Position numbers and translations under genes: made by a program. This document shows, piece by piece, positions 1 through 12,700 of a DNA stretch of 61,626 nucleotides; within the stretch, counting starts at the first letter, position 1; every line of letters begins with the position of its first letter. The DNA comes from an uncultured Christensenella sp. (GTDB lineage: Bacteria > Bacillota > Clostridia > Christensenellales > Borkfalkiaceae), in contig CAJUEO010000010.1 in the NCBI GenBank assembly GCA_910585685.1, forward strand, positions 1 through 61,626. The letters are read 5' to 3'. The notes beneath the pieces are model-generated. The model did not search any database. It was given only the letters and a program-made list of their open reading frames with translations, and was not told where the DNA came from.

Positions 1-601
1 TAAGCTTACGCTCTTTCATAAACTCCGCTATTTCTTCGGGCTTGATTTTTCCGAACACGGGGCTGAAATAAACGCGACACCTGTCTGTAAGTCCGTACTC
101 GTTTATAATCTCTTCCGCACGCACCAAATCGCACTTATCCCCGACCACAAACTTAACCGCATCACTTAACGTAAGGTAAGAAAAGTTTTCGGTAAGCATA
201 TATTTTTCCATTTCGCTTGAAGGAAGTTTATAATCAGCGGTAACAGCTGGACGGGGCGTAAGGGAAACGATCTCTTTCAATGGCACGCTTCCGTTGGTTT
301 CTATTTCGACTTCCGCACCGGACGCTCCCAGAAGTTCTATAAGATAGGCAACATCCGCCTGCAAAAGCGGTTCTCCGCCTGTCAGAGTAACGTTTTTTAC
401 GCCGGTAGATATCACATATGCAACAAGCTTTTCCGCAGAAACAAGTTCATATTTTACGTCGGCGGTATTTGCCCAGCGCGTGTCGCAGTAGCTGCAATTA
501 AGATTACAGCCGCAAAACCGCAAAAACACGGCAAGTTCGCCTGCTCGCGGCCCTTCACCGTTTATGCTTACAAACTTTTCGGCAACTTTAAAAAAGCACA
601 T
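1..601 (-). CDS. queE: 7-carboxy-7-deazaguanine synthase QueE (3' end cut by window edge)
   Basis: Radical-SAM enzyme that converts 6-carboxytetrahydropterin to 7-carboxy-7-deazaguanine in the queuosine/7-deazaguanine pathway. I translated it by hand because the frame runs off the window. It starts at the ATG at 601 and reads without a stop to base 1. The protein begins MCFFKVAEKFVSINGEGPRA and has CGCNLNCSYCDT near residue 31, the CxxxCxxC cluster for the 4Fe-4S/SAM site. LTGGEPLL follows, the GGEP motif of radical-SAM folds. The ATG lies one base after the queD stop, so the two genes are co-transcribed and act in consecutive steps. About 200 residues are visible, so little of the C-terminus is missing. 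Family assignment is secure. Confidence 0.93.
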   Translation of the reverse strand, partial: MCFFKVAEKFVSINGEGPRAGELAVFLRFCGCNLNCSYCDTRWANTADVKYELVSAEKLVAYVISTGVKNVTLTGGEPLLQADVAYLIELLGASGAEVEIETNGSVPLKEIVSLTPRPAVTADYKLPSSEMEKYMLTENFSYLTLSDAVKFVVGDKCDLVRAEEIINEYGLTDRCRVYFSPVFGKIKPEEIAEFMKERKL

Positions 602-602
602 A

Positions 603-1022
603 TTACTCACCGTACACCGCGCAGTTTTCTGGCGATTCGTACACAGTCACGCAGGAAACGGGTAGTCCCTTTTTGCAAAGGTCGGCGTATATGTATGCGG
701 CAAAATTTTCGGCAGTGGGTCTGAAATTCGTTTCAACCAACGAAAACCCTTCTTCTTTGAGTGCGGCAAGGGTTGATGATTTAAGTGTATTTTTTTCGTA
801 AATAAGCGTATGGTCAAAACCTTCTGCAATCTCTTTTACCGCATGCTTAAAATCACCGAAGTCCAAAAGCATCCCGCGCTTTTCGCCGCCGCCTTGCAAT
901 TTGACGCTGCATATTTTTACTTCCACAATCCAGTGATGACCGTGGATATTTGAGCATTTGCCGTTATATCCGTGAAGAAAGTGCGCGCTGTCAAAACAAG
1001 CCGAAGTTTTTAAATAATACAT
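603..1022 (-). CDS. queD: 6-carboxy-5,6,7,8-tetrahydropterin synthase QueD
   Basis: Converts 7,8-dihydroneopterin triphosphate to 6-carboxytetrahydropterin, the step before QueE. The 139-residue protein has the family signatures: FDSAHFLHGYNGKCSNIHGHHW with the zinc-binding histidines (one in SAHFL, two in HGHHW), the LDFGDFK motif, a FDHTLI segment, PTAENFA and a C-terminal YESPENCA. I chose the ATG at 1022 (MYYLKTSACFDSAHF) because GGGAGAGG lies just upstream. A longer frame opens at 1070 but adds 16 residues with no family likeness. It is the first gene of a queD-queE unit transcribed from the promoter at 1154-1182. queC and queF are not in the window. Confidence 0.93.
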   Translation of the reverse strand: MYYLKTSACFDSAHFLHGYNGKCSNIHGHHWIVEVKICSVKLQGGGEKRGMLLDFGDFKHAVKEIAEGFDHTLIYEKNTLKSSTLAALKEEGFSLVETNFRPTAENFAAYIYADLCKKGLPVSCVTVYESPENCAVYGE

Positions 1023-1153
1023 ACCTCTCCCTTTGCGCAAAAAAATACAGCCGCGACAAAACGACTGCACCTAAAAAGACTATTCCCATTCAGATGCCCT
1101 GGTTTTGTTTAACGACAGGATGGCGCAAACGAACTGTCCGTTTAATTGAATAT

Positions 1154-1182
1154 ATAATACCACGCCGCAACGCATATGTCAA
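1154..1182 (-). promoter_or_regulatory. sigma-A promoter for queD-queE
   Basis: On the minus strand TTGACA (1182-1177), a 17-nt spacer and TATTAT (1159-1154). Transcription would start near 1147, giving a leader of about 125 nt before queD. The leader holds a hairpin (AACGGACAG pairing with CTGTCGTT, one bulge). I looked for a preQ1 riboswitch there and could not convince myself of one. Confidence 0.75.
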
Positions 1183-1493
1183 CTCAACCGAAACGCCTAC
1201 AAGCTGATTATTTCGAAAATGACGGTAAATGTGATTGGGGTCACACCATGCGTCCGTCTGCAACCCTTTTCGGCATTTATATCTTGACATACCTTTTCAG
1301 GCTTAAAAAATCACGAGGCGTCCCGTTAACCGCCGTCTTATTTCATGTAGGGATAAGTCCGCCGTCAACGGGAGTATGGTAATTTGCATTAATCTACCGC
1401 TCTTTAAATAGTCGCTTACGCTGTTAAATCCCAACCTATATCGACGCCGTTTACGCGCAAGGCGTTTTTTCAAATCTAATAGTATTTTGACCG
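1183..1493. other. Intergenic region with a foldable segment, no supported gene
   Basis: No convincing gene lies between the queD promoter and the galK stop. Short frames exist on both strands but have no recognisable domain or ribosome binding site. At 1322-1372 the outer arms CCCGTT/AACGGG enclose a symmetric internal loop with CCGCCGT on both sides and an inner CTTAT/ATAAG stem. At 1451-1476 a short GACGCC...GGCGT stem is followed by six Ts on the plus strand, like a terminator, though no plus-strand gene precedes it. Confidence 0.4.
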
Positions 1494-2609
1494 CTATAAT
1501 TTTGTTATAACAATGCCGTCCGATATTTCCGAATCGTAAAACTCTGCTTTGAATCCCGTAGCTTTAAGATATGAATTAAATGTAAATTCCTTGAACTCGT
1601 CTATGTATTTTGTCTTTACAAGCGAAATTGTGCAACCGCCGAAACCGCCGCCTATAAGCCGCGAACCTATACAGCAACTCTGTGCCTGCGCTGCTTGCAC
1701 TAACGCGTCAGGCTCCCTGCCGGTTACCTCGCAGTTATCTCTTAATGACGCGTGGGATTTATTCAATAGTCCGCCGAGTATCTCTATATTGCCGGCTTTT
1801 AATGCTTGCATTGCCATGCGTACTCGCTCGCACTCGCTTACTATATGCTCGATTCGCTTACTTAATACCCCTGTAAGTACCGTTGCGTATTTTTTGTAAT
1901 CGGCATTGCTTAGTTCGGCAAGGCACTTTATATCTATATGCTGTTGCAACAGCTTTAACGCCCTTTCGGTTTCTTCTCTGCGTTCGTTATACTTACTCTC
2001 TATTAAGCTGTGCGGCTTGTTGCAGTTGGTTATTACAAGCGAGTAGTCTCCCAACCTAAGCGGCAGATACTCACACTCCAACGTATTGCAGTCCAACAGC
2101 ATTACGCTGTCCTTCTTTCCGCAAGCCGACGCGTATTGATCCATTATACCGCAGTTTACGCCCGTATATTCTCTTTCCGCCTGTTGCGCCTTTAACGCTA
2201 TATCCACTTTATCCAAAGTCTCCCCTGCTATAGTAGCAAGAGCGGCTATGGTGCTTACCTCTATTGCCGCAGAGCTCGAAAGCCCGCTACCGAAAGGAAC
2301 GGTGCAGTCGTGCAACATATCGCAGCCTATTATCTTATGCCCTGCCCTCTGCCACATAAGCGCCGCGCCTGCCTGATAGTTGCCGTATTTCAAATTCCTG
2401 TAGCTGTCCAATTTATCTATGTCCAGCGTAACTTTATCGGGCAATGTTGTCCAGCTGATATTTATCTTATTAGTGCCGTTGGGGCGAATATATACCGTGT
2501 TTTTGAGCGAAAGCGCCGCAGGCATTACCTTGCCGCCGCAGTAGTCTATATGTTCTCCTATTACGTTTATTCTGCCTGCGGCACTTACTTTGTATTCATA
2601 CTCTTTCAT
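1494..2609 (-). CDS. galK: Galactokinase
   Basis: ATP-dependent galactokinase of the GHMP family, producing galactose-1-phosphate for the Leloir pathway. The 371 residues are slightly shorter than the usual 385-390. The galactokinase signature GRINVIGEHIDYCGG is at residues 12-26, the phosphate-binding GHMP loop PFGSGLSSSAA is near 105-115, and the C-terminal GGGFGGC motif is near 319. Its ATG overlaps the galT stop by four bases (2606-2609), so translation is probably coupled and both enzymes come from one mRNA. The start MKEYEYKVSAAGRIN fits the family without trimming. Confidence 0.95.
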   Translation of the reverse strand: MKEYEYKVSAAGRINVIGEHIDYCGGKVMPAALSLKNTVYIRPNGTNKINISWTTLPDKVTLDIDKLDSYRNLKYGNYQAGAALMWQRAGHKIIGCDMLHDCTVPFGSGLSSSAAIEVSTIAALATIAGETLDKVDIALKAQQAEREYTGVNCGIMDQYASACGKKDSVMLLDCNTLECEYLPLRLGDYSLVITNCNKPHSLIESKYNERREETERALKLLQQHIDIKCLAELSNADYKKYATVLTGVLSKRIEHIVSECERVRMAMQALKAGNIEILGGLLNKSHASLRDNCEVTGREPDALVQAAQAQSCCIGSRLIGGGFGGCTISLVKTKYIDEFKEFTFNSYLKATGFKAEFYDSEISDGIVITKL

Positions 2610-3967
2610 TGTTCAAACCCTGCACCTCGTAAAAATTCAAGCAAACTCTTTTCTTCTTTAAATACTGCCGTATTTTCAAGTATTCTGTAACAGATACTTC
2701 CCAATTCTTCCTGCATTGCTCTGTGTATATCCGTGTATTTTTTGCTTTCGTATAATGCCTTTGCTTCTTCGTAAACGAGCTTAAACGCAGCATATTCGGG
2801 GGGCAATGCTCTTTTTGTTTCTATTATTTCCTCTATTTCCGCAAGTTCTTGCTCCAACCTGCCCGGGAGAATAAACAATCCCTGAGCTTCTATAAGACCT
2901 ATGCTCTCTTTCTTTATCGAGTGATATTCGGGGTGCGCGTGGAATACTCCGTCCGGATATTTTTCGCTCGTGATATTACTGCGAAGTATGATATTCATTT
3001 CGTAGTGCGTTGCAGTCTTTATTACAGTGGGACTTATGGCGTTATGTACTCCGCTATTATCCTGTGCTACAATACCGAGTTTGACGTTACTGTAATCTAT
3101 CCACGCCTCGCGAAGTCTGTCTGCTATGTCGATTATTTCGTTGCGCTTTTCACTTTGTATCCTTATTACCGTTCCCGGCCAATCGAGTATGCCTACTGTC
3201 ACATACGGATATTTCTTATCTATTATTTTTGTCTTTATCTTTGCCCTGTGCAGCGGCAGAACTTCACCTCCGCCCTGATAGTGGTCATGGGCAAGCACGC
3301 TTCCGCCTATCCTCTCCAAAGGCGCGTTACAGCCTATGAAATAGTGCGGAAACCTGTCTACGAAATCCAACAGATTGCAGAGCGTTTGTCTGTCAATGTG
3401 CATAGGCGTATGTTCGCAGTTTACCGCTATGCCGTGTTCGTTAAAATATCCGAAAGGGGAATACTGCCAAAACCAAGGGAGCGAACCCAGCGTCAGCGAT
3501 ATTGTTCTCAAATTGCGCTTGTTCTGCGCGCCGAAGCCCTCGTTCTCGCGGCAGATTACGCACTTACAAAAACCGCCGTCCACGCTATTGCCTGCCTTGG
3601 CTTTTTTAGGGTCTCTGAACTCGGGCTTTGCTTTGTTTATCGTGATAATCAAGCCGTTTTGCGTATTGAAGCGTGGGTTTTTATCCAACACGTCCTTTTT
3701 GACGTATTTGTTATAAACGCAGTAATTATACAGCCACTCGGTTGCCGCTTTACTGCCGCTTTCCTTGCAAATTTGAGCAAACCGCAAGTCTGTTTCTGAC
3801 GGCAACAGGGATAGTTCACCGTAAATTGCGTCCTCTAACTGCGCCCCCTCCAAACCGCTCTGCATTATTTCCAAAAGCCTGTTTGACTTATATCCCTCGT
3901 CCCGTTCGTTTAGTTCTAACTTAGCTTTTGCATAATCTATTAAGTTTTTTATTTCTTGCTGTTCCAT
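2606..3967 (-). CDS. galT: UDP-glucose--hexose-1-phosphate uridylyltransferase (type 2 GalT)
   Basis: Transfers UMP between UDP-glucose and galactose-1-phosphate. At 453 residues it belongs to the longer Firmicutes form rather than the ~350-residue E. coli form. Visible family segments include an RNLRTISLTLGSLPWFWQYSP stretch, NCEHTPMHI, GSVLAHDHYQGGG with the histidine-rich site, and a C-terminal VFHAHPEYHSIKKESIGLIEA region. It is the first gene of a galT-galK operon. Its promoter is at 4007-4035, giving a leader of about 35 nt. No epimerase (galE), sugar transporter or galactose regulator lies next to it here. Confidence 0.93.
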   Translation of the reverse strand: MEQQEIKNLIDYAKAKLELNERDEGYKSNRLLEIMQSGLEGAQLEDAIYGELSLLPSETDLRFAQICKESGSKAATEWLYNYCVYNKYVKKDVLDKNPRFNTQNGLIITINKAKPEFRDPKKAKAGNSVDGGFCKCVICRENEGFGAQNKRNLRTISLTLGSLPWFWQYSPFGYFNEHGIAVNCEHTPMHIDRQTLCNLLDFVDRFPHYFIGCNAPLERIGGSVLAHDHYQGGGEVLPLHRAKIKTKIIDKKYPYVTVGILDWPGTVIRIQSEKRNEIIDIADRLREAWIDYSNVKLGIVAQDNSGVHNAISPTVIKTATHYEMNIILRSNITSEKYPDGVFHAHPEYHSIKKESIGLIEAQGLFILPGRLEQELAEIEEIIETKRALPPEYAAFKLVYEEAKALYESKKYTDIHRAMQEELGSICYRILENTAVFKEEKSLLEFLRGAGFEQ

Positions 3968-4006
3968 AGTTGTTAATTTTTTCCCACTGCTATTGTTTCA
4001 ATATAT

Positions 4007-4035
4007 ATTGTAATACCAAACCACAACATAATCAA
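4007..4035 (-). promoter_or_regulatory. Promoter for galT-galK
   Basis: On the minus strand TTGATT (4035-4030), 17 nt, TACAAT (4012-4007). It lies back to back with the divergent yitT promoter at 4087-4115. Confidence 0.65.
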
Positions 4036-4086
4036 GTAAATTTTCACATTAAAATAATGAAATAAGCAGTTTATTGGGTTGAGTAA

Positions 4087-4115
4087 TTGACTATTTTTCA
4101 TATTTTGCGTATAAT
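4087..4115 (+). promoter_or_regulatory. Promoter for the YitT-family gene, next to the start codon
   Basis: TTGACT (4087-4092), exactly 17 nt, then a perfect TATAAT (4110-4115). The ATG at 4125 begins nine bases after the -10 box, so the transcript would have a leader of at most about three bases. There is no Shine-Dalgarno sequence. Confidence 0.75.
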
Positions 4116-4124
4116 TAAATTATA

Positions 4125-5075
4125 ATGAATGAAAAAAATTTTTCCGAACACAAGATAACTAAAAAAGACGTATGCGATTTTATAGTACGATACGCAATTA
4201 TTACGCTTGGGTGTGTTATTTACTCGCTTGGAGTTTCGCTCTTTCTTGACGCAAACAACTTTGCCTCGGGAGGAATTACGGGCGTTGCTATAATTATCAA
4301 CTATATAATTAAAGCAGCTTCGGGGTTTGATTTTTCCACGGGTATTCTCATCATAATAATCAACGTGCCTATATTTATTTTGGGTGCCGTTTACTTCGGT
4401 AAAAAGTTTATTATTTCTACCGCTTACGCCACCGTTATGTCGTCTGCGCTAATGTATCTTTGGGAGTTTGTGTTTGAAAACTATTTGCCGATAACCGAAA
4501 GCATGTTGCTTGCCGCGCTGGTGGGCGGAGCTATGTTCGGTATAGGCTTGGGGTTTATTTTCAGAATGGGCAGCTCGACGGGCGGCACCGACATAATAGT
4601 TAAAATTTGCAGAAAAAAATTCAGATATTTAAGAATGGGTTTTATATCCCTTATAATCGATATGGGTATAGTTCTCACGTCTGCCGTGGTGTATTGGGCG
4701 TTCGGTATGGAAAACTTTTTTGAAAATACCTGTTACACTGCAATTTCAATAGTAGTATTTACAACGCTTTTTGACCTTGTGCTTTACGGCGGAAACACCG
4801 CAAAGCTTGCGTATATAATTACGACTCACGACAAAGCCCCCGAAATTACATCGAAAATTCTTGCGGAGCTTGATATAGGCGCAACGTTTATCGACGGAGA
4901 GGGCGCGTACACGGGCAATGAGAAACGCATAATTTTGTGCGCGGTTAAAAATTACCTTTTCCCAAAACTTAAAGATATTGTTAAAGCGCATGACCCGAAC
5001 GCTTTTGTCATTGTCACAAGCGCAAAAGAAATTTACGGTGAAGGATATTTGGGGCACTTTGACGACGAACTGTAA
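4125..5075 (+). CDS. YitT family integral membrane protein (DUF161 + DUF2179)
   Basis: The 316-residue protein matches the YitT/YpjC/YqfU family, whose transport role is not settled. Residues 1-20 are polar and cytoplasmic. Five to six hydrophobic segments follow up to about residue 220, including the conserved NNFASGGITG turn and the GSSTGGTDII motif. The C-terminus (about 230-316) is the soluble DUF2179 domain (IGATFIDGEGAYTGNEKRII and VVKAHDPNAFVIVTSAKEIYGEGY-like text). The start at 4125 sits only nine bases after a perfect -10 box and has no ribosome binding site, suggesting a leaderless mRNA. The DUF368 gene follows 42 bases downstream and is probably co-expressed. Confidence 0.88.
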   Translation: MNEKNFSEHKITKKDVCDFIVRYAIITLGCVIYSLGVSLFLDANNFASGGITGVAIIINYIIKAASGFDFSTGILIIIINVPIFILGAVYFGKKFIISTAYATVMSSALMYLWEFVFENYLPITESMLLAALVGGAMFGIGLGFIFRMGSSTGGTDIIVKICRKKFRYLRMGFISLIIDMGIVLTSAVVYWAFGMENFFENTCYTAISIVVFTTLFDLVLYGGNTAKLAYIITTHDKAPEITSKILAELDIGATFIDGEGAYTGNEKRIILCAVKNYLFPKLKDIVKAHDPNAFVIVTSAKEIYGEGYLGHFDDEL

Positions 5076-5117
5076 TTAGTATAATTTTACGACAAATTAA
5101 GTATAATTTTTATAAAT

Positions 5118-5999
5118 ATGAAAGATTTTTTTAAACTATTTGCTACGGGCGCTTTGATAGGCATTGCAATGATTATTCCCGGAGTAAGCGGCGGAACGCT
5201 TGCCGTTTTGATGGGCGTTTACGACAGACTTATCGGCGCCATAAGCGACTTGCGGCGTGACTTTAAAAAAAATATAATCTTTTTACTGCCGATAATTTTG
5301 GGGGCGGTTGCCGGAATTGTTGCAATGTACTTCCCCCTCTACTATGCGCTTAAATACGCAAAGCTGCCGACAATTTTATTGTTTACAGGTCTAATGGCAG
5401 GCTCGTTGCCCAAGCTTTTTAAGGACTCAATAAAGAGAGGGTTCAAGCCGACCGACGTTGTCGCTTTTTTAATTCCCGTAGCGGTAGTTATAGGCATTTG
5501 CTTTATACCTACCCTCGGTGACGTAAATTTGGGCGCGGATATGCCTGTCGGCGGCTATTTCCTGTTGATAATTATGGGCGCGCTTGCCTCGTGTGCGCTT
5601 GTTGTACCCGGCGTAAGCGGTTCGCTTTTAATGTTTATCTTCGGCTATTATCAACCTATTCTGGATACCGTTCGCGCGATATTAAGTAATTTCTGGCACT
5701 CGTTCGGCGTGCTGGCACTGTTTGCAATAGGGCTTATAGTAGGATTTTTCAGTATAGCAAAGCTTATGAAATTCTTTTTGAATAAGTTTCCGCGCGGCAC
5801 GGGTTGGGCAATAAACGGATTTGTTCTCGGTTCGATTCCCGCAATACTTCTGACCGATGAATTTGTCTCCTCAACATTTGACGATATAAATATTTCAATA
5901 GGCGTTATACTGTGCCTCTTTGGAGTAATAGCTACCTATGCCCTCACCGCCTATGTTGAATCAAAGACAAAAAAGCAGGATACCGTTGAAGAAAATTAA
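5118..5999 (+). CDS. DUF368 membrane protein, PopT-like polyprenyl-phosphate translocase candidate
   Basis: A polytopic membrane protein of 293 residues with about eight hydrophobic segments. It carries the DUF368 hallmark PGVSGGT twice: IIPGVSGGTLAVLMGVYD near residue 20 and VVPGVSGSLLMFIFGYY near 165. This internal duplication is typical of the family. DUF368 proteins (PopT) have been reported to return undecaprenyl phosphate across the membrane; assigning that here is by family only. A TATAAT at 5102-5107 lies 10 bases before the ATG but has a poor -35, so the gene may have a minor promoter or be read from the YitT gene upstream. A bidirectional terminator follows. Confidence 0.85.
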   Translation: MKDFFKLFATGALIGIAMIIPGVSGGTLAVLMGVYDRLIGAISDLRRDFKKNIIFLLPIILGAVAGIVAMYFPLYYALKYAKLPTILLFTGLMAGSLPKLFKDSIKRGFKPTDVVAFLIPVAVVIGICFIPTLGDVNLGADMPVGGYFLLIIMGALASCALVVPGVSGSLLMFIFGYYQPILDTVRAILSNFWHSFGVLALFAIGLIVGFFSIAKLMKFFLNKFPRGTGWAINGFVLGSIPAILLTDEFVSSTFDDINISIGVILCLFGVIATYALTAYVESKTKKQDTVEEN

Positions 6000-6017
6000 A
6001 TATTTAGATTAAAAAAA

Positions 6018-6050
6018 ACCGTACGGCACAAACGCACCGTACGGTTTTTT
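6018..6050. terminator. Bidirectional terminator between the DUF368 gene and rpoC
   Basis: Perfect stem ACCGTACGG/CCGTACGGT with a 10-nt loop, flanked by A8 on the left and T7 on the right. It serves both convergent transcripts. Confidence 0.9.
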
Positions 6051-6059
6051 TATTGCATT

Positions 6060-9740
<3,681 letters not shown>

Positions 9741-9753
9741 TTATTGACCTGCC

Positions 9754-12700
9754 TTATTTCTCTTCGTCATCGTCGCCGTCAGTGCCGATGTCATCGTCTT
9801 GCTCGTTGAAATCAAGGTCCTCGTCCTCGTCGAAGAGAGTGAACTTGTCGTTCAGCTCATCGTCGTCGCCGAAGTCGAGGTCGTCGTCCTCGTCAAACAA
9901 TTCTTTGCTGGTAAAGTCGTCCTCGTCGTTGTCGAATATCGAAACGGGTTCAAGGTCGAGTTCTTCGTCCTCGTCCTCACCCGTAATGTCAAACTCGGTG
10001 ACGGGGATTGAATCGTCGATAGCCTGAGCTTCGCGCGCTCTTGCGGTAGGTATAGCGTCGTCATCGTCGTCAAGCTCGCGAATAATAAGTTCCTCTCCCG
10101 ACTCGGTTAAAACTTTTACGTCAAGCGCAAGCGATTGAAGCTCCTTTAAAAGCACCTTGAAAGCTTCGGGTATGCCGGGCTCGGAAATATTGTTTCCCTT
10201 AACTATGCTCTCGTAAGTCTTTACACGTCCTACTATATCGTCCGACTTGACGGTAAGAATTTCCTGCAAGATGTGTGCCGCGCCGTAAGCTTCAAGCGCC
10301 CAAACTTCCATTTCACCGAAACGCTGTCCGCCGAACTGAGCTTTACCGCCGAGGGGCTGCTGAGTTACAAGGCTGTAAGGACCTATAGAACGAGCGTGAA
10401 TTTTATCGTCCACAAGGTGAATAAGCTTAATCATGTACTGTACGCCGACAGTTACGCGATTTTCGAAGGGTTCACCCGTTCTGCCGTCGTAAACCTGAAT
10501 TTTTCCGTCGACTTTGCCTTCGGGATTGACAAGATTATTTTCTTCGAACAGTTTTTTAATATCCTGCTCGGTTGCTCCGTCGAATACGGGAGTCGCAATT
10601 TTCCAGCCGAGCTGTTTGCAGACAAGACCGAGGTGCACTTCGAGTACCTGTCCGATATTCATACGCGAAGGAACGCCGAGGGGGTTCAACACAATTTGCA
10701 AGGGTGTGCCGTCGGCAAGGAAAGGCATATCCGCCTGCGAAAGCACGCGCGAGATAACGCCCTTGTTACCGTGGCGTCCTGCCATTTTGTCGCCTATCTG
10801 AATTTTACGCTTCTGTGCGATATATACGCGCACAAGCTTGGAAACACCGGGGGAAAGCTCGTCCTTATTTTCACGCGTGAATATTTTGACGTCGACAACA
10901 ATGCCGCCCTCTCCGTGAGGAACTTTCAAAGACGTGTCGCGCACTTCTCTCGACTTGTCGCCGAATATTGCGCGGAGAAGTCTTTCCTCGGGGGTAAGCT
11001 CGGTTTCTCCCTTGGGCGTAACCTTACCTACGAGAATGTCTCCGGGCTGAACTTCTGCACCGACTCTTATAATGCCGTCTGCGTCGAGGTCTTTAAGCGC
11101 GTCGTCCGAAACGTTGGGAATGTCCCTTGTAATTTCTTCGGCGCCGAGCTTGGTATCTCTCGCTTCGGTTTCGTACTCTTCAATGTGGATTGACGTGAAC
11201 ACGTCGTCCTGAACAAGCTTTTCGGAGATTAGGATAGCGTCCTCGTAGTTATAGCCCTCCCACTCCATATAACCTATTAATATATTCTTACCGAGCGCAA
11301 GCTCTCCGTTGTTGGTTGCGGGACCGTCCGCGATAATTTCTCCCTCTTCAACTCTGTCGCCCGTATTGATTATGGGGCGCTGGTTAAGACAGGTACACTG
11401 GTTTGAACGCTGGAATTTCTTTAAAGGATACTCCTCGATAAAACCGTTTTCCTCGCGGATTTTAATGCAACTGGACGAAACGCCAACAGCTACGCCGGCT
11501 TTCTTTGCGCGAACCATAACGCCGCTGTCGCGCGCGATTGCGTGTTCGATACCCGTTGCGACTATAGCGCTTTCGGTCTTCATAAGGGGAACTGCCTGAC
11601 GCTGCATGTTCGAGCCCATGAGTGCACGGTTTGTATCGTCGTTTTCAAGGAAAGGAATAAGCGCGGTTGCAACAGATACGAGCTGCTTGGGAGATACGTC
11701 CATATAGTCCATTCTATCGGGAGCGTACTGCGTAATCAAATCGCGGTGACGGCAACCTATGTGCGCATTTACAAACCTGCCGTTATCGTCCAAAGGTTCG
11801 TTTGCCTGTGCGACTATATATCTGTCCTCTTCGTCTGCGGTAAGATAATCGACGTGGTCGGTTACAACCGTGTCGATAACCTTGCCTTCGGCGTCATAGC
11901 TGTGCTCAACCTTTCTGTACGGACTCATGATAAAGCCGTACTCGTTTACCTTCGAGAAAGTGGCAAGCGAGGAAATAAGACCTATGTTCTGACCTTCCGG
12001 GGTCTCTATGGGGCAAAGTCTGCCGTAGTGGGTATGGTGAACATCGCGGACCTCGAAAGTTGCCCTGTCGCGATTAAGACCGCCGGGGCCGAGTGCGGAA
12101 AGCTTACGCTTGTGGGTAAGTTCTGCCGCAGGGTTGGTCTGGTCCATGAACTGCGAAAGCTGCGACGAACCGAAGAACTCGCGGATAACTGCCGTTACGG
12201 GACGAACGTTTACAAGTCCCGAAGGAGTTACGTCTGCTGAGTCCTGCGTGGACATACGCTCTTTAATAAGCTTTTCAAGCCTCGAAATACCAATTCTGAG
12301 CTGGTTTTGCAACAGCTCTCCGACCGAACGGACGCGGCGGTTGCCGAGGTGGTCGATATTATCGATAGTGCCGATGCCGTACTGCAAATCGATATTAGAA
12401 GAAATAGCAGCAACGATATCGTCAACCGTGATGTGCTTGTGGTTGAGCTTTTCGATTACGGGCTTGATTACCTTTTTGTCGTCGTCGGTCAAAGGCGCGC
12501 CGCTCTCTAAAATTTCGTTGAACTTCTTGCAGGCGGTGACGAATTTTACGCGCAACTCTCTGCGCTTTTCTCTGTTCTTTCTATCCTCGGGCTTCTCGTC
12601 GTCGCTTTCGGGCGTTTCGGTGGTATAGAATATTGTGTTGATTTCGTCGCAGAATTTTTCGGCAATGTTTTCAACGCTATCTTCCTTGCAGCTTTCGGCA

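Noticed and set aside
1023..1150. preQ1 riboswitch in the queD-queE leader
   Set aside because: The context is right, but I could not find the class I hairpin plus A-rich tail with CUA, nor a convincing class II or III fold. Only a generic hairpin is visible.
1176..1382. 68-residue plus-strand frame between queD and galK
   Set aside because: No ribosome binding site, no family likeness, and it begins inside the queD promoter.
2849..3799. 316-residue plus-strand frame opposite galT
   Set aside because: Antisense shadow of galT with unlikely composition (very rich in Tyr, Val and Arg) and no start signals.
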